Positions 43,595 through 61,300 of a stretch of 64,000 nt of DNA are shown one piece after another. Numbering within the stretch: position 1 is the stretch's first letter; each line of letters begins with the position of its first letter. The notes under the pieces were generated by a model. It ran no database searches. It was not told where the DNA came from and saw only the letters and a program-made list of their open reading frames with translations. The stretch comes from Strigops habroptila (taxonomy: Eukaryota; Chordata; Aves; Psittaciformes; Psittacidae): positions 9,130,906 to 9,194,905 of the forward strand of contig NC_044290.2 in the NCBI RefSeq assembly GCF_004027225.2. The letters run 5' to 3'. Both the position numbers and the translations under genes were made by a program.

Positions 43595-43598
43595 TTTT
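43595..43598 (+). terminator. RNA polymerase III terminator TTTT
   Basis: The first run of four T after the tRNA, 12 bases past its 3' end, the usual Pol III stop signal. Confidence 0.8.
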
Positions 43599-44129
43599 GT
43601 GGCGCTGCGGTAGATTCAGCGCAGAGGCTGTGCGGGCGAGCTACGGGCGACCGTTCTAACACTTTTATCCGCGGCCGGCACCGGGGTGGAAGCCGCGAAG
43701 CGGAGCCGGGAGTCCCTGGACGGCCTCAGATTCCCTCAGCCGCAACCGCCGCCCTGTCAGCGGGGCGCCTGCCCTGCCCGCCGGCACCGCGGCCCTCCCC
43801 CGGCGCCACCGAACCTGGTGCCGCCGCCGCCTTCCTCCTTCCCGCGGGGATACTGCGGCCGCGGAGCGCTTCTGCCCGGGGTCCGGCTGCGGCAGAAGGA
43901 CGAGGTGTGAGGCGATCAGAGCAGAGGTGCGGGTGAGTGTCCCCTGAGGGCGGGCTGGGCCGTGTCCCACCGCGGGCCCTCCACAGCCCTTGTGGTAAAC
44001 GCGCGGGGAAACCGGAGCCTGGAGAGCTCCGGCTGCCCGCAGCCTCCTGGACACGGCCATTGTGCCGTCGGTCCCAGTTTTCCTCACACAGGGAGTCCTG
44101 CCTGCAAAACTTCCCCCTCCCCGCTGCTG

Positions 44130-45600
44130 CCGGCGGACCTGTAGCTTCTTGAGAAGTAGAAGTACCCCAAACGGCACTGCCGTCCCTTTAAACAGGATCC
44201 TGTCCAAGTAGAGTCTGGAGAAACTCATAAACAGGCATAGCCATACGTGAATATGGGTTGGATTACACTACCGGCTAATTTAAACAGAAAACTCCCTGGA
44301 GCACAGGCTTGCAGGACACTCAGGTGTCCATCCGTCCGTCCATCCATCCATCCTCTTGCCCAGCCCTCTGCAGCGAGCCTGTCACACTCCTGACAGCTCT
44401 CCCTTACTGCAGGTACCTGCGCTGGTTGAGCAGGAGATGAGGTACAACAGGAACATATGAGCTCACCTCTCCCTCACCCTTAGTTTAAATTCCTATTTCC
44501 ATAGGGATTCTATCTTGGGATACTTCTGGAATGAAAATGTTCAAAATAACAGGAAAATAAGGCTCAAGAAACGCTGCAGTAGAATTGTAACATACAGAGT
44601 GACAGATGTGTTAAAATTTCACTTATTTTGCACACCATTCTGGCTAATTTTCTGTATTTTCACCCATAGCTGCTTGAGGAAAAGCCCTGAACTTCTAAGA
44701 ATCCTATTAAACTGCTTAATTAAGGCAGCACAAAACAAACAGTGTTTAATCTAGGCAGTAGCTGGGCCACATGACACAGGCATTACTAATGGGTAGATTT
44801 GCTGGGGGGGTGGTTTTCAGGAGCTGGGATATAGTGCTTTTATATGGGTTTTAAATTGTTCATTGCACCTTAAAGGCATGAACGACTTCACAACTTTCAT
44901 GACATCCAGTAGCAGCTAGTGAGATAAACTGTCAGAATGGAAATCTTTTCCGGCAATAAGATCACCCATTTCAACTGGAAGCATAGAAATAAGCCTGCTT
45001 AATTCAGTAATCCAAATCAGGGCTGGCTTGGAGTGTGAAAATTTGCCAAATTCTTCATGTTAGCAAATACAGATTTAAAAATAAAGCTGTATCTGGGCTC
45101 AGCAGAGCTTTCCCTTGGACTGGGCAGTAACTGATGCATTTTTTAGCCAGGAATCACTGAAACTGGTTCCTTAAACTAAAAGACATTACCAGCTGCATAA
45201 TTGGAGGTGGCCAGAAATTCCTGAATCTGTTCCATTGTAATGCACATCCTTTACATAGACTGAATAGCAGAGGTGATGCACGTTCCAGCATCTCTCAATT
45301 CCGCTTCATAACATAGTTCTCCACACCCAGTAAAACCATATTTGTTCTGTATGATTCCCTTTACAAAATGCCATAGGAAGCAAGACTCTCCCCCCAAATA
45401 AAAATCTGCTGCTAAAAACATCTCTCCATATGTTATTAATGGAGACACAGGTGACTGCAGGCAGCATGGAGCCGTGTGTCTATGGGCAGGGGATGTCCTA
45501 GGCAGGGGTAGTGGGAGGCCAGCGGGGCGGCAGCAGCTTGGTCTTGCTCCAGTGGGTTGTCCAGTGAGTGATTCCTGTTTCCCCTAAGGCTGCCTCTCAT
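44130..45600. other. Spacer upstream of C17orf58
   Basis: About 1.5 kb without a supportable gene. It contains a TCCR tetranucleotide tract near 44.33 kb and otherwise unremarkable AT-rich sequence, turning GC-richer at 45.44-45.55 kb next to the C17orf58 start. Confidence 0.6.
44327..44353. repeat. (TCCR)n tetranucleotide tract
   Basis: A mix of TCCA and TCCG units in tandem, about 6.5 copies, likely length-variable. Confidence 0.9.
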
Positions 45601-45621
45601 TAGCATGAATCGGGGGAAGGG

Positions 45622-45629
45622 CATAAAAG
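45622..45629 (+). promoter_or_regulatory. C17orf58: TATA-like element before C17orf58
   Basis: CATAAAAG lies 41-48 bases upstream of the ATG. If used, transcription would start near 45652 and the 5' UTR would be only about 18 bases, unusually short, so a start further upstream is also possible. Confidence 0.5.
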
Positions 45630-45669
45630 ACTCCAGTTCATTTGGAGTCTGGAAAACCTTTACTTCAAA

Positions 45670-50959
<5,290 letters not shown>

Positions 50960-51008
50960 GGCTTCAGTAACCTCCCTCTGACAGGCAGCAGCAGAATTCA
51001 CCAACCAG

Positions 51009-51014
51009 AATAAA
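51009..51014 (+). terminator. C17orf58: Candidate proximal C17orf58 poly(A) signal AATAAA
   Basis: A canonical hexamer 50 bases after the stop. Use would give an unusually short 3' UTR. Confidence 0.4.
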
Positions 51015-51029
51015 CCTGGCCATGGGTTA

Positions 51030-53250
51030 GCAACAGCAGAAAGTAGTTATCCTTATGTATGAAACTGGTTGCGATGGGACACTTGCTCTTGTGCTTTAGC
51101 AGACACTAACGGAATACCTTGACTAGGTACCCACGTATTGTGAAGTTTAGCACAAAAATCCGTCTAGGGAACACTAATTTGCTCCATCTGTTTTCAGAGG
51201 TTGTTACTGCCTCCCCCACTGTAATGTACCCCTAATAATCTGTTGTAATTGTAAAGTAAAATTCTGGAGGTGGTGTTCTAGGTACACCAGAAGTAACTGC
51301 AGTTTGACACCCTTAACCTTGAACAAATGTTAGATGATACCACAGCTTTAGCTGTAGAGGATGTCCGTAGTGTTTTCACACAACTCTGCCTAAAGCATGA
51401 CAAGCATTTGAGCCAGAAGAAACCAACAAACCCAAACACCACTTGTATTGTTTTGGTATCCCTAAACATGTCCATGCTACTTTTGAAAACCACATCAATT
51501 CTTCAGACAGAGCTGGATTTTCACATGAAGCATACAAAATAGCTATGTAACTGTATGAATACACTAACTGAGAGCAAATCAAGTAACTGCCCAACACAAA
51601 TGCCCAATTAGGCTTACAAGTAACGGCGCGAGTTCATGCCAAGGAAAGCAACATGGGCACAACTGCACGCCTGGTTACGCTGTCAGTTCCTTAAAACTTC
51701 AGTCCTAGAACCGTGCACTCAATGTCATTTTCCCATGAGAAGTATTGCTGAGTTTGTACTTTCACATCAGTAAAGTTACATTTTGAATCAGATCCCATCT
51801 TTTAGTACCTTTAACGGGGAGGGATGTAAGAACCTAGGAAACTGCTGCAAAGGGGCTCCTGACGTTTGCTGTCCCAAGAGACAGTATTCCCAAATTGTGA
51901 AGTCTTGAAAAGAAACTAATAAGATGTTTTTGAGGTTCTGGAAGATCCAAAAAGTTTATGCAATGATATTAAACAAAGGCATCTCCTCACTTTGCAAGTT
52001 GGCTGGGGATTCTGAGATATGTATTTTTATATAAAAATGGGAAAATGCAGTCTAGCTGAATAAAAACCCAACCCCATATAGTGACATGTATGGTATGACC
52101 TGGAAAAGGAAGCAGTGGCTTCTACAAGCATTTTCTGCTTTGAAGCAAAGGTAGCTCTAACTCAGTTCTACCTACCACATACATCTGCAGCTCGATTTGA
52201 CATCAATACAAAGCTATGGAGCAGTGCACGGGCAGTAAGTCACAACGTGTGACGTGTTTCTATACAAGCCAAATACCTAAGAGCAAGCATCATGTATTTT
52301 GGGACCTAAAAAGCTGTTACTACAGGACAGAAATTTACTTGTAGCTTGCGCCTATCAAAAAAATACACTCTCTCACTTTTGTTACATGCAAGATTTTGCA
52401 AGAAGCGCAGCGTATATAGATGGAATTTTCCTGAGAGAGACTTTGAGGGGGCTCTGTTTGGCAGAACAACCGTCCCTGGCAATGAATCAAAGCACTGGAG
52501 TGGACTGGGAGGGACAGGAGAAGGAAGGAGGAAGGGTTATGTGCGCATCTCAAGTTTCTTTGTTTCTGTTTTCCACTGAAGTCCAGGGACTAACCAGCAA
52601 GTTCCTGCAGTCATCCCTTTGCCCTGAACAGCCATTAAGCACCACTCCCCACCCCCAAGACATTACTGTAATCTAAAACAGGCAAAGCGTGGGTACAAGA
52701 ATAACATCCATGGCTGTATCTCGTTTTGATTGTCTTTTGCAAGAGATAAATAGAAGGAGATTAGGACGGATGACATCCAAAGCCCCAGTAAAATGCCAGT
52801 AACTGACACACGATGTCTGCACCAACCTCCAACACAGCTATTGCTCTAGAAGCAAAAGAAAACCAAGCTGGGATAGTTCATATTACCACAATCTGTGTTA
52901 TATATGTGACCATTTTGAAACAATTGCTGCAGTAATTTATAACAATACAAAGAGGAGCATTACGGAATAGAGATGACAAAACTTTGGAACTTACCACGCT
53001 TTTGAGGAAATGACGTATTTTCAGTGACGCCACTTAGCTATAAAAGATCACCACTAATAAATCAAGAAATGTCCCCCAATTTACTCACTGGCAATTGAAA
53101 ACACTAAAACCAGGCTCTTGGCACAATTACATGGTATGTACGGATTACTTCCCTGATCAACCTGATTCACTGGAAGCTATACATCATCTGGCAAAGCCAA
53201 GACCTATACATCATTATGAAATGTTTCATTAGAAACGCCACCAAATCCAT
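51030..53250. other. Convergent 3' region between C17orf58 and BPTF
   Basis: About 2.2 kb with no coding gene. The left part is probably C17orf58 3' UTR if the distal signal at 52059 is used. The right part abuts the BPTF 3' end. Short frames near 52.3-52.7 kb have no recognised homology. Confidence 0.55.
52059..52064 (+). terminator. C17orf58: Candidate distal C17orf58 poly(A) signal AATAAA
   Basis: A canonical hexamer 1.1 kb after the stop, giving a more typical 3' UTR length. Which signal is used cannot be settled from sequence alone. Confidence 0.4.
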
Positions 53251-55279
53251 GTCAAACACATCACTTTATTTGTCTAGGATGACGTGTCCTATAAGGTACA
53301 AAAACGTACTCTTCAGTTTGCCACAATTTGTTAAAAACAGCCATCTAATGCCTACAGGTAGGAAAGTTTCAAATCAAGTCATAGAGATTTATAGATGAAT
53401 AAATAGTACAGAAATACTGTGATGTTCTGATGAGATGCAGGGTATGTTCAAATGCTGTTAAAAGTTGAGAATTCCCCTCGTTGCATTAAACCCACAATGC
53501 GTACAATATGCAGCATTTCTGTTAAAACGCCAAAGGACAACAGAACCTAAATGCAACTACTCTTCTTTAACTCCAAGAAGCATAAATGGATTATTGTTTC
53601 CACATTGAACAGTTATTTTTCATTTCCACACAGAGGTTAAATGACAACATTTGTATGTACAAAAACACGCGGGTTTTTATTAGATAAAATTACCCAGAAG
53701 AACCTGTACACCTGAGCCTGGAAGTGTAAGAAAGTGTGGTCAGTAGCAACGTCTTTTTAAGAAAGATAACAGAAGAGGTTCTTGCATAGCAAGGTGTGAG
53801 GTTAAACCCGAAAGGAGCTTATCCATAAATCAGGCAAATCCCAGGTCGCTGTAGAACAGAAGTCAGCTGTGAGTTAGTGCAAAAGCTAGTCGAATGGTCC
53901 AAGAGCCGCATACAACCCGTGGCTGATAACTACAGACAGGTCAAACGCGCAAGTCAGTGACAGACGCAACGTGAAAGCAATAGATGGGAAGGAGAAAAGC
54001 AACATCATCAGCAGGTTGCATCTTGTGCTGCCTTCCCTCTGCCCCTCTCGGCAGCTCTCCTCGCACAGGAAGCGGTGGAGCAGCCCCAGAGCAGATACAA
54101 TTACACGTGGTGCTTCACGTTCCTACAGCGCTTGGCAAAGTACCACCAATGCAGCGGTGGGCAGTGACATTTCACACAGTACTTCCTACCACGTTATCTG
54201 TTACAGGAATTTTGGCACCACTAGACATCTCCTAGAGGGATGACAGCTGCTTTGGAATGCAACGTAGTAAACGCTCCCCTCGGAGCAGAATAAAGTCAAG
54301 ATCTCCCTGGTTACTCCCACCCCTACCACTTCGCAGTGTCTACACTTCCGAACAGATCCCCAAAGTGTTACAAACGTATTAGTGCACACGCAAAGACACC
54401 TACATCTGTGGGGAGAACAATTATCTCCATTTATTTTGTTTCATATACATCCATATTTTGAATTTTAATACAAAAGAAAAAAAATTAGAATCTGACAAAT
54501 GTTTACAAACAAGATACCTTCAAATAGATTTTACTCATTTCAGTCTGGTGCAGAGTAAATGACAAATTGTACTGTTATATTCAAGGCAACAGAGTCTGTA
54601 GTCCATGACCACTTAGCCCAACTTTTATGCAAGCTTAATTGTTTTTATCTACCATGAACGATAAACTCATTGTTGATTCCCAGTTCTGTGTGTGTGCACA
54701 TGTGTACATAGCAGCTCCTTTCATAGAAAGAAAAGACATCTAGAGGTCTTCTTGTACTTTTACCTACAGGAATCATGTTAAGATACAGAATGGATTACAT
54801 GTAACCGGGGCTGGATTTTATAAGAAAAAATAATTAGCTGACAAATGAGGGCAGCAATAAAAAAGCGTCTTTTTTGCAACAATAAATAAATACAGTCAAA
54901 GTTTTCTGTGTGGACTTTAAACCAGCTTCTTCACTGAAGAACAGACGTGGCATTTCCATGGAGTTAAACGTGACCCCATTTACTGTATCTTTTTTCTTGC
55001 TCTCTTTCTCTCTCTCCTTCAACAAAACCAAGTTTTCCTGCTTCTGCCACAATAGTACAACAATTTGATCTTGACAAGAAAGTGGTGCTGCTGATTTTTA
55101 TCTCTTTGTCCTTTGGACAAAATAAGCCAAGAATATAATCTGACTGTTGTGACCAATAAAAACGCAGTTTACATCAAGTCTCGTCAGGATAACCTGACTA
55201 AAAACATCTGGCTTCTTAATTAAAAACTTTCAGACAACCAGATTCTTGCTCGGGTGTGTTAGGTTAAACACGCTGAACT
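53250..55279 (-). other. BPTF: BPTF 3' untranslated region (extent estimated)
   Basis: This is minus-strand sequence after the BPTF stop. Candidate AATAAA signals on the minus strand lie at 54430-54435, 53676-53681 and 53265-53270, giving 3' UTRs of about 0.85, 1.6 or 2.0 kb. The interval is drawn to the farthest one. Confidence 0.45.
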
Positions 55280-55316
55280 CTAAGAAGCTGTAGACTGCAG
55301 TTTGTTGTTATGGGAC
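55280..55316 (-). CDS. BPTF: BPTF last coding exon (C-terminal 11 residues)
   Basis: Thirty-seven bases: one base completing Arg, then [11 protein letters not shown] and TAG at 55282-55280. The acceptor is TTCTGCAG. This short end matches the conserved BPTF C-terminus, and the phase agrees with the upstream exon. Confidence 0.96.
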
Positions 55317-58300
55317 CTGCAGAATGCAGAAGAAAGTGAAGAATTAAGCACCCTTCATTTTGGAGAACACAGTTGCTGCAAGGCGTCACCAGGGGCAAAG
55401 CACAATGAGGGAATTACCATCACGTTGCTTCCGTTTAGTTTTTTCCCCTTCAGAAAATGAAAGAACACTTCAAATAATTCTCTCTGAATTTTAAGCACAA
55501 TTTCTCCTCCAGTACACAAATATCTCAGTACTTGTAAAATGCAGTTTTGGAATATTCCAAAATGCCTGAAATCAGTTTTCCTCTCGTATTTACATAACAG
55601 TAGTCCATCAAAAAGGAAAGCAAAATACCATTTCTAATTGGGAATATTTATAATAATGTATTCTTTGCTTAAATTTATTCAGGAAGTCTTTGGATCGACT
55701 GAATAGAAAGAACTGAAGAGGCCTGTTAAAAATCACATCTTTGCTAATCAGAGTTCAGCAAAACTCCTCTTTGACATTCACAGTTTTATTAGTGACTGAA
55801 AATAAAACAATAAAATACACGGTTTCCAAGGTGAGTTTTTCACTTCTCTCCATACAGTATTTGAGGAATGGGACATTAGTTTTTGTTAATACAGTTCTGT
55901 TCACCAGCACGACTGCTGGTAACGAAAACCCAACAGCATTTACTTTTTGAGACAAATGATCTGGATTTTTAGGGCAGTTTAACACCATTGAATTGTACAA
56001 GAAAAGAAAGTGACCCCAACATCCAGTTCTGATTCCAGTTAAAAAGTTCAGACTAAAGATATCACAATCTGCAAGAAAAGAAAGAACATGGATGGTATAA
56101 ATGAAAAACAATAACAAATCAGATGCAGCAATGAAATTAGTGGATGCTGGATAACCAGCTAAAGCAAGGTGAATGAAACATGAGTTGAAAGCTACCTGAT
56201 AAAAATCATTAATGCAGTATTAAATGGGAAAGAAAAATGGTAGAGTGATTAATTTTATCTCATCCCTTATCATCAACCCTACCCTTGTTGTGTATAGAAA
56301 ACCAGACAGCTTCACAACAACGGGTGTAGAAGCAATGAAGCTTCCAGTTTAATTAATTCCAGATGGATATAATCCTGCATGAGTACCTTAGACTAGCACT
56401 CTGCTATGGTATTGACTGCTACAGTTGCATGGACAAAGTTAACTACTACACATATACAGTTTCTAAGTAATGCTGAAAGGCATCCAACATTTGTGACTCA
56501 GTCACAGCTGGCTTGTGTTGGAACACAGCAGTGATCCAGGAGAAATCTGCAGATTCCGTTAGTGTTTGGAGTAAGCTGGGTTTAGGAACAGCTGTAGTAA
56601 ATACCACGTTAGAATTTGACTAGTGCTGTACAACTCCCATGTACGTGCCACTAGACGGAACAGGCAAGCAACAGGAAAATGTGTAGTGGAGTTGCATGTT
56701 CTTTTTCAGGCATGTCTATTTAGGGAAAAATCTACATCCATCCTTCTACAGGGAAACATTAAAAAAGAAAGTTTAACTTTAAATAGCAAATTTGCTTTGT
56801 GCTTCGTTTTCCATATCCTACTTTAAACCTTACTTATTCCATCCCTTTCAAATAAGTTATAAAAAGGTGAGAGAAGTAGTAAAAACTAAAGTATTTAAAT
56901 TTCTTTCACTGGATTATAAATTTCATGGAAGGATTGTCTCTTTTTAGCAATGAAATGTATTTACTGCACACTAGAACATGATTAGAACTCAGGACACAGG
57001 ATTTGTCCTGAGTAGAAATTATTCCCACTCAGTTTTCTGTAGCAATGACTTAAAGTGTCATTCAAATTTGCTATGTTTATAATACTGCCCAAATTTGCAT
57101 CTAACTACTCATTTGGAACAAACACTACAAAATAACCTCCACAAAATCATATTTAAACCTGAATTTGGACAGAAAATGGCACCTGGCTATTATAGAACAG
57201 ATTTTCTTTCTCCTTTAAAAGCAAAGCAGTTGTCCAGGAAAGTGCTTGGAGAGGCAAATCCCTGCATGAATGCAAGGTAAGCTTATAAAAGCATCAAGGA
57301 GGTTTTAGAGGACAACAGAACATTTATGATGAGGAACACTTCAGCTTACCTGCTTGCCTTAAATCCTTTTAGTTTCTGTACAAAGAATGATTCAAGAACT
57401 TCTGCACATTGGTAAAAAGGGGAGTCACTTGGATTGTAGTAACGACAGTTATCAAAAATTTTGGTCATATCTGCCACAAACTCCGTGACTTTCTTGTAGT
57501 AACGTTTCAGTATCCTCTCCTCCATGGTGGCAAGGTCTGGAAAGAAACCAAAGATTCTTAAAATGACACATTTTTACCCTCAACACAAGTTTACATTGTT
57601 GAGCTTGTGGGTAACAGCCCATCAGAGTTAGCTGCTTTGCCAGGAATGCTGCTTGTGACGTGGTGACACTATGAGGCCTCCTTCAGAATAAACACTTATG
57701 CATGAGTATGTAAGCGTAGCTGAATTAAAATGCAAGTATCAAAATGACCTTGGAAATCTTGGGTTTTTTGAAGGAAGCTATTTGTTTTTTCTGAAGAAAT
57801 TAAGGGAAAAAGGTCAGACAATCTGGATTCAGTTACTTGTACTTTATTGACAGCCCTCACTGAGACCAACAGTCGTATGTGTGCACGTAAGAGCCCTCTA
57901 AAGCTTCGGATCATGACTTGTTTTGAATGAATTATCAATTTTCAAGGGCATATGCACATTATCATGTCCCAGATGAAGGAGATTCAAGTGCAGGATCATG
58001 CAAAATGCTAATGCTCTCATTCTTACTAACTAGACACATTAGCAAGGCCAGAATGGTGAAGTAAGCAGTAATTGTCCTATTTTAATGCAAATGTAAATGA
58101 AAATGAGCGAGAGGAACAAGATCTGCTGATGATAAATATAGTTGTCTAAATGTATAGTGGCACTTTTAGCTGGAAAAACAGTGACCTGCCCTTGGAAAAT
58201 GCTCTTGAAGTGCTTATTTTGAAATGCCAGTAATGCCATAATGTGTGAAAACAAACGTAGATGGGCCTGGACCACCAAGTGTATTTTACAGATATTGACT

Positions 58301-61300
58301 TGTATGCTTACAAGTGTATTTTACTGCTGGTTAAGCCAGAAAGGACTCAATGCACTTTTGTTTACTTTGTTCAATCATTATATGCTTCATTACATTATTA
58401 TTTGAGCTTTCCTTATAAATTATGGAATAGGAGCTGTTTATCGTTTTCATAACGGCCCAACCCAAAACTCTGGAACAGAGAAGGACACAATTTCTAAGCA
58501 AAATATTCTTTTCAGTCAACACACTATGATTTTGCCAAGATACTAAATTTAACTTTCCTATTTCTAGGCTCAGTAAGAAGTAGGTGGGAAAGCTCAAATG
58601 ATATCTTAGCTCTCATTTAGACAGATGTAAAGGTATTGGTTCAGTAACTGTAAAGGAATAATGTTTAGCAACACCATTTCTGGCAGGAGATAGATCTTCC
58701 CAAGAGGTTTCACAATTAAGTGTTTATCTAGCTTATTTCCAGCTAACTGGTAAGGTCTGGTCAGATCAGAGTAAAACACTGTAAAGCTGCAGCATCTCCT
58801 CTTCCACTTTCCCCCAAATACACAACATTTGAATCAATTCTTGTTCATAGACCTTTAAAGACAAATTACATACATTATGAAATTTAGTATTCTCTCAAGT
58901 TAGATGAAGATAGTTTTAAACTCCATCACTTAAGTGTATTTGCACCATTTCTTCCTCAAACTCTAGAGGAAATACTCCACAAATTATAGGAGGAACTGAT
59001 GCGCAAAGAGAAGAACCCCAAGCAAAGAAAAACACAGCAAAATTATCCTCTTGAAATAATTTAAACCCAAGAATTCTATCCTACTGCACCCCTGAATTTC
59101 ACATGTTGTATGTTAGATTGACAGTATTTAAGGTTAAGGAGTCAGCCTAAATGTAGCTATATCAACCCTCTAAATAAATCAATGATAAATCACATTGTTT
59201 CAGCTGCAAAAACTGTGTGTCCTGCAAAACATGTCTTTAAGATCCTTGCTGGAAATGGTCAGCAGGTGATTCATTTGCTATTCACAACCCCCAATCCACA
59301 CACTCTACTGCTCAGAAACACTCACCCATTGGTTCTTTAATAACACCATAATAATCTGGTGCATCATTGGGATCTACTGGTTCTAGGAACGGCCATGCCA
59401 TCTTGTGAGCCTGTCAGGGAAACACAATACAATTGTATAAAAAATAAAGTTAAATTAGCACTATTTAGTAACTAAATATTATTCATTATACCTTTATCTG
59501 TTGGGATCTAGAGTTGGATTTAAGGAAGTAGTGCAGCACTATCTGAAAAGCTAACTAGTGCTCATCTGATGACTGGGTAAAGTTTTAAAGCTCGATGTCA
59601 ATGAGAGTAGTTGGTCTTCAGAACAGGAAACAGTGTGAAATTCAGACAGAACAGGATGCTGTGCTGAACTGCCTGCACAGAAAAGTGTGTACTGAATTTA
59701 CTGAGAGTGCCTGGCACTTCACACCTAGAAATCAGCCACTGCTTTCGCTTCCATGTGCTCTAAAATTAATTTGTTTTCATGAATGTCTGCAAAATATAAG
59801 ACAAAGCGAAATAACCAATCTCTGAGGATCTCTGTTACCACACAATTATTTTACCAAAATTCTGAATTCTTCACAGTTGTAGCAGAAAAGCATATCTGGG
59901 AGTGACAGATAAATGAGAAATGTTGTAATTGATGTAATTCTTATTATCAGGATGCCATCATTTACTTTCCATGAGAACACCACTGAAATCTAATACCTCA
60001 GAGATGGAAGCACAGAAGTGTAGATTACAAATCATAGAAAACTAATCTGAGAACTGAACATTGCACCTTGTACATCCTGTGCAGCTGGGCTTCCACTCTG
60101 CCTTTTGGTATTCTAAGTAAACCCGCTTCCTCTAAAAGCCTTCCACTGAAGAGATTGTTCAGTTTCACTAACTCAGAAGCAGTGATATACAAACTACTGT
60201 AAATGTTCCTCTGCACAATAATGCCAATCAAGTCTGCAGCTGACACGATGGCATTTCTCACCAAAAAAATGCCTTTTCATAAAGTCTCAAAGCTCTGAGA
60301 AATCAAAACTGACTCCAAGACTCATAGATATGTCCTGTACACTAAAGCATTCCTCTTTGCTGCAATTCTCACCTGTAAGGAACGTAGTACTCTTCTTAAA
60401 CCTTCGTAATCTTTATCGGTTAGTGGACTGAGCACAGTCATGGCATCTTCTGTGGACTGACATTGTGGACACACGTATTCATCAATGAGATCTGCCTCAC
60501 TTTGTAAAATGCCAACACAGCGCCCGTGATACCAGTTCTGACATCGGTCGCAGCCAATGTAAAATCTGTGAGATCAAAAGCAATGTTAGTGACTTGATCT
60601 GTCGAATTTAAAGGTTACATTTAAATACATAAACCTGCAATCCCCTGCACACAAGCAAGATACTTGGCACGATTAAATACAAGAGTGTAAAATGATCTTT
60701 CAGACAGACAAATTCTAATTACACTACTCCAACTGCTTTTGTATTTACAAACAGGCTAAATCACAGACCATGTCAAAATTAGCTCCTACATTTTACACTA
60801 GGCACTTTCAAGCAATCAAGATTTCAAAAGTCATTCCTCTGCTTTATCGTTGGAAGGAACAGGTAACGCCAGAACTCTCACCCCACCAGTACCCAAACCA
60901 ATTCAAGATACATTTTGCACAAACTGGACTATAGCTAGGGCTCTTGTTGCACTCTGTACAAACATTTTGCATATGGAATCTTCAGTCTCGTAGCTGCACA
61001 CAGAAGGAGTATTCTGTGACACAAAGCCTTACAGTAAAAGATACCAACCATTTACCCCCATACGAAAATTATGCTTTCATCCACATCAGATTAAAGCACA
61101 AAAATTCCACTAAATACATTTGTCTTTTAGTCTTTCTAACCATCCCTTGTCAAAAAAAAAAAAAGAAAGAAAAAGCAAATCAACCCCCATTTAAAGTACT
61201 TATTTTAAACCCAACACATTGTGACCACCCTGAAAACTTCCCTTTCCCTCAACATTTACTGTACACAAACATTTTGGAGAGGAAGACAATTACTGAAAAG

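Larger units (their letters stand above)
42950..44130. promoter_or_regulatory. Second CpG island, surrounding tRNA-Arg gene
   Basis: A CpG-rich block separate from the KPNA2 island. It contains a 14-bp tandem repeat, a duplicated CCAAT block, three GCGTGGC (KLF/Sp-type) boxes near 43307, 43363 and 43381, and the tRNA gene. The C17orf58 start lies 1.5 kb to the right with its own TATA-like element. This island could therefore drive an unannotated RNA, be an upstream C17orf58 promoter, or simply accompany the tRNA gene. Confidence 0.6.

Noticed and set aside
42859-44228. Several 100-190 codon frames on both strands in the second CpG island
   Set aside because: Mutually overlapping on both strands and crossing a tRNA gene and a tandem repeat, as expected of GC-rich DNA. 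No homology.
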